From JAEZPW01 sp035629075 (GTDB lineage Bacteria > Acidobacteriota > Terriglobia > Terriglobales > Acidobacteriaceae): DNA of 64,000 bases. The stretch is from the NCBI GenBank assembly GCA_035629075.1, contig DASPIK010000090.1:23558-87557 (forward strand), written 5' to 3'. The notes beneath the pieces were generated by a model that worked only from the letters and a program-made list of their open reading frames with translations, was not told the origin of the DNA and made no database searches. The translations under genes were made by a program, and so were the position numbers. Shown here one piece after another: positions 62,380 through 64,000 of the stretch (position 1 is the stretch's first letter; every line of letters starts with the position of its first letter).

Positions 62380-64000
62380 TTGCGTCACCTGTACTCGACC
62401 GATCTCCTCAGAGATGTCAGATTAGCCGCCCATGCCAAAACTGTCGTGCTGGTGGTGTTTTTACTGGTCCCGGTAATCGCAATCGCACAAGGTACACAGA
62501 CGCTGAACTACACCGGTAACGTTCAGACGTTTGTCGTTCCGCCCAGCGTCCGGGTAGTAACGATACAAGCAGTGGGCGGTGGTGGAGGGGCGGAAGCATC
62601 TGGGGCGGCTGGTGGAAAAGGTGCGTCGGTCCAAGGAGTGTTTCAAGTAACGCCTGGAGAATCGCTGACCGTGATTGTCGGCGGGGCGGGTGGAAACGGC
62701 AGTGCGACATCTGGTGGCTACGCTTCCGGAGGTGGCGGAGGCGGGTCGTTCGTGTACCGCGGCTCCGGAAACGCTGCAATGTTACTGGTGACAGCGGGGG
62801 GCGGCGGAGGTGCAGGAATTTCGGGTGCGTACAGCGGCCAGTCCGGAATGGACGCGTCCACAGAAAACAGTGGCGGCGGAGCAAACGGGGGCAAGTTCGG
62901 CAAGGGTGGCGAAGGTGGAGCATGTACCGGAGGCGGGGGCGGCGGTGCAGGGTTGTTCGGAAACGGAACTGCTGGCGGATTGCGCTGCGCAAACGTGGGA
63001 GGCGGAGGTGGCGCAAGTATTGTTGGCGGCGCCGTGGGCGGGGCACCAAATGTCGGTTCCGGCACGAGTGGAGCCGGTGGCTTCGGCGGCGGTGGTGCAG
63101 GCGGAAACTCGCAGGCGGGAGTGGCGTGCGGGGGCGGCGGGGGCGGATACAGCGGCGGTGCTGGAGGGGATTCCGGCGCTACAAGTTGTAGCGGCGGAGC
63201 AGGCGGATCATACAACAGCGGCATAAACCAAGTGAACTCGCCGGGCGCGAACGCAGGAGATGGACGGGTAACGATCCGCTGGACCGCTGGACAATACACC
63301 TATAGCGGGACACTGCAGCACTTGGTCATACCTGCTGGTGTGACCAGCGTGACAGTCGAGGCGATGGGCGCAGCCGGAGGATTTGGGCTCCCAAATCCTG
63401 GGCAGGGTTCACCGCGCCCTGGATACGGGGCCTCGCTTCAAGGGGACTTCGCCGTCAACCCCGGCGATACGCTTGCGATTCTGGTCGGGAAGCAAGGGGG
63501 AAGCGCAGCGGTTACGAATGGTGGCTGGGGCAGCGTTGCATCGGCTGGCGGCGGCGGCGCCTCAGTCGTCTGGAAAGGAATGGCGTACTCAGACCTGACA
63601 TCTTCGACCCTGCTAATCGCCGCGGGGGGCGGCGGAGGCGAAGGTAATTACAGAGAAAACGGGGCTGATGCGTTGCTTGGGCCTGATGGTGGCACGGCCT
63701 ATAGTCTTTATTCTGGGTCAGATCCCGGCGGCACAAATGGATACGGCGGTGGGGCGTACCTCTGCATTGGTGGCGGGGGCGGTGGCGCTGGTGTTTACGG
63801 AAGCGGCGTCAGCGCGGGCGCGGGGGGCGGTGACTGCTATGGTGCCGGACGAGGGGGTGGGGGAGGACAGGCTATCAATGCAGGCGGCGCGGGAGGCGGT
63901 GCTTCTTCCGGTGCAGCTGGTTATTCAGGCATCAGTGGAAGTGGCGGTTACGGCGGAGGCGGAGGTGGCGGGGCCGAGTGCGGCGGCGGTGGCGGCGGTT
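62380..64000 (+). CDS. Secreted glycine-rich repeat protein (3' end outside window)
   Basis: An open frame from a TTG at 62380, preceded by TGGAG, runs to the right edge: 540 codons visible. Residues 20-36 form a signal peptide core (TVVLVVFLLVPVIAIA). The mature sequence is about half glycine, in two similar modules: YTGNVQTFVVPPSVRVVTIQA at about 43 and YSGTLQHLVIPAGVTSVTVEA at about 308, each followed by GGGG-rich loops and a V(I/L)VG(G/K) strand. This resembles glycine-rich domains of surface proteins. Scattered Cys (CTGGGG, VACGGG) are unusual. Function unknown. Confidence 0.82.
   Translation, partial: MRHLYSTDLLRDVRLAAHAKTVVLVVFLLVPVIAIAQGTQTLNYTGNVQTFVVPPSVRVVTIQAVGGGGGAEASGAAGGKGASVQGVFQVTPGESLTVIVGGAGGNGSATSGGYASGGGGGGSFVYRGSGNAAMLLVTAGGGGGAGISGAYSGQSGMDASTENSGGGANGGKFGKGGEGGACTGGGGGGAGLFGNGTAGGLRCANVGGGGGASIVGGAVGGAPNVGSGTSGAGGFGGGGAGGNSQAGVACGGGGGGYSGGAGGDSGATSCSGGAGGSYNSGINQVNSPGANAGDGRVTIRWTAGQYTYSGTLQHLVIPAGVTSVTVEAMGAAGGFGLPNPGQGSPRPGYGASLQGDFAVNPGDTLAILVGKQGGSAAVTNGGWGSVASAGGGGASVVWKGMAYSDLTSSTLLIAAGGGGGEGNYRENGADALLGPDGGTAYSLYSGSDPGGTNGYGGGAYLCIGGGGGGAGVYGSGVSAGAGGGDCYGAGRGGGGGQAINAGGAGGGASSGAAGYSGISGSGGYGGGGGGGAECGGGGGG

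Noticed and set aside
62417..63299. Two minus-strand Pro/Arg-rich open frames
   Set aside because: They mirror the GC-rich glycine codons of the plus-strand gene, which has a signal peptide and repeat structure.
1..64000. CRISPR arrays, insertion sequences, integrases or prophage genes
   Set aside because: Scanning found no spaced repeats, transposase or recombinase motifs anywhere in the window.

Overview
The window reads as chromosome from a Gram-negative soil bacterium, most likely an Acidobacteriota (Terriglobia-type) genome. The case rests on a G+C content in the mid-to-high fifties by eye, an LPS inner-core (KDO) gene set, TonB/TolC/RND envelope machinery, frequent GTG/TTG starts, many short accessory regulators, and a CarboxypepD-reg-headed TonB receptor. 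No rRNA, intact tRNA, CRISPR array, integrase or transposase was seen. The two ends cut through genes: a secreted beta-propeller protein at the left and a very glycine-rich secreted protein at the right.

Layout. 1-5.8 kb: secreted propeller (partial), an S9 prolyl-oligopeptidase, a flavin monooxygenase and a DUF2239 protein with a repeated palindromic operator. 5.8-11.4 kb (minus): a compact partner-switching operon, REC-REC / RsbR / RsbS / RsbT / RsbT-RsbX fusion / RsbT-headed hybrid histidine kinase. This is a stressosome whose apparent output is a kinase rather than RsbU. 11.7-24 kb: a MoaD-like/BNR-propeller pair, AlkB, a CsgG-like protein with a Gly-Ser-linker secreted protein, zinc-ribbon proteins, a TonB receptor and a quinone reductase. 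24-30.4 kb: a tetR-tolC-MFP-RND efflux operon with a readable operator/promoter. 30.5-35.8 kb: small regulators (HTH, PAS-coil-PAS, RsbW-like ATPase, RsbRD-N-like protein), a gluconokinase broken by one in-frame TGA, a CYTH enzyme and an aldo/keto reductase. 35.9-43.7 kb: secA, a DUF892 protein, and a three-domain acyl-CoA synthetase-ACP-acyltransferase fusion.

43.8-56.6 kb holds pyrG-kdsA, kdsD and kdsC. Together they cover CTP supply and ribulose-5-P to KDO, interleaved with a polysaccharide deacetylase, an alkyltransferase-like protein, proS, a class A PBP and a TPR lipoprotein-like protein. A probable small RNA with its own terminator lies between the TPR gene and kdsC. 57-62 kb: a full-length Lhr helicase translationally coupled to an L,D-transpeptidase. 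Just beyond is a 50-nt fragment matching the 3' half of tRNA-Ala(GGC), which may mark an old integration site, followed by the glycine-rich gene that runs off the window.

The most notable points are the kinase-output stressosome, the tRNA fragment, the candidate sRNA, the nonsense gluconokinase, and a protein in which two similar PH-like domains flank a pair of zinc ribbons.
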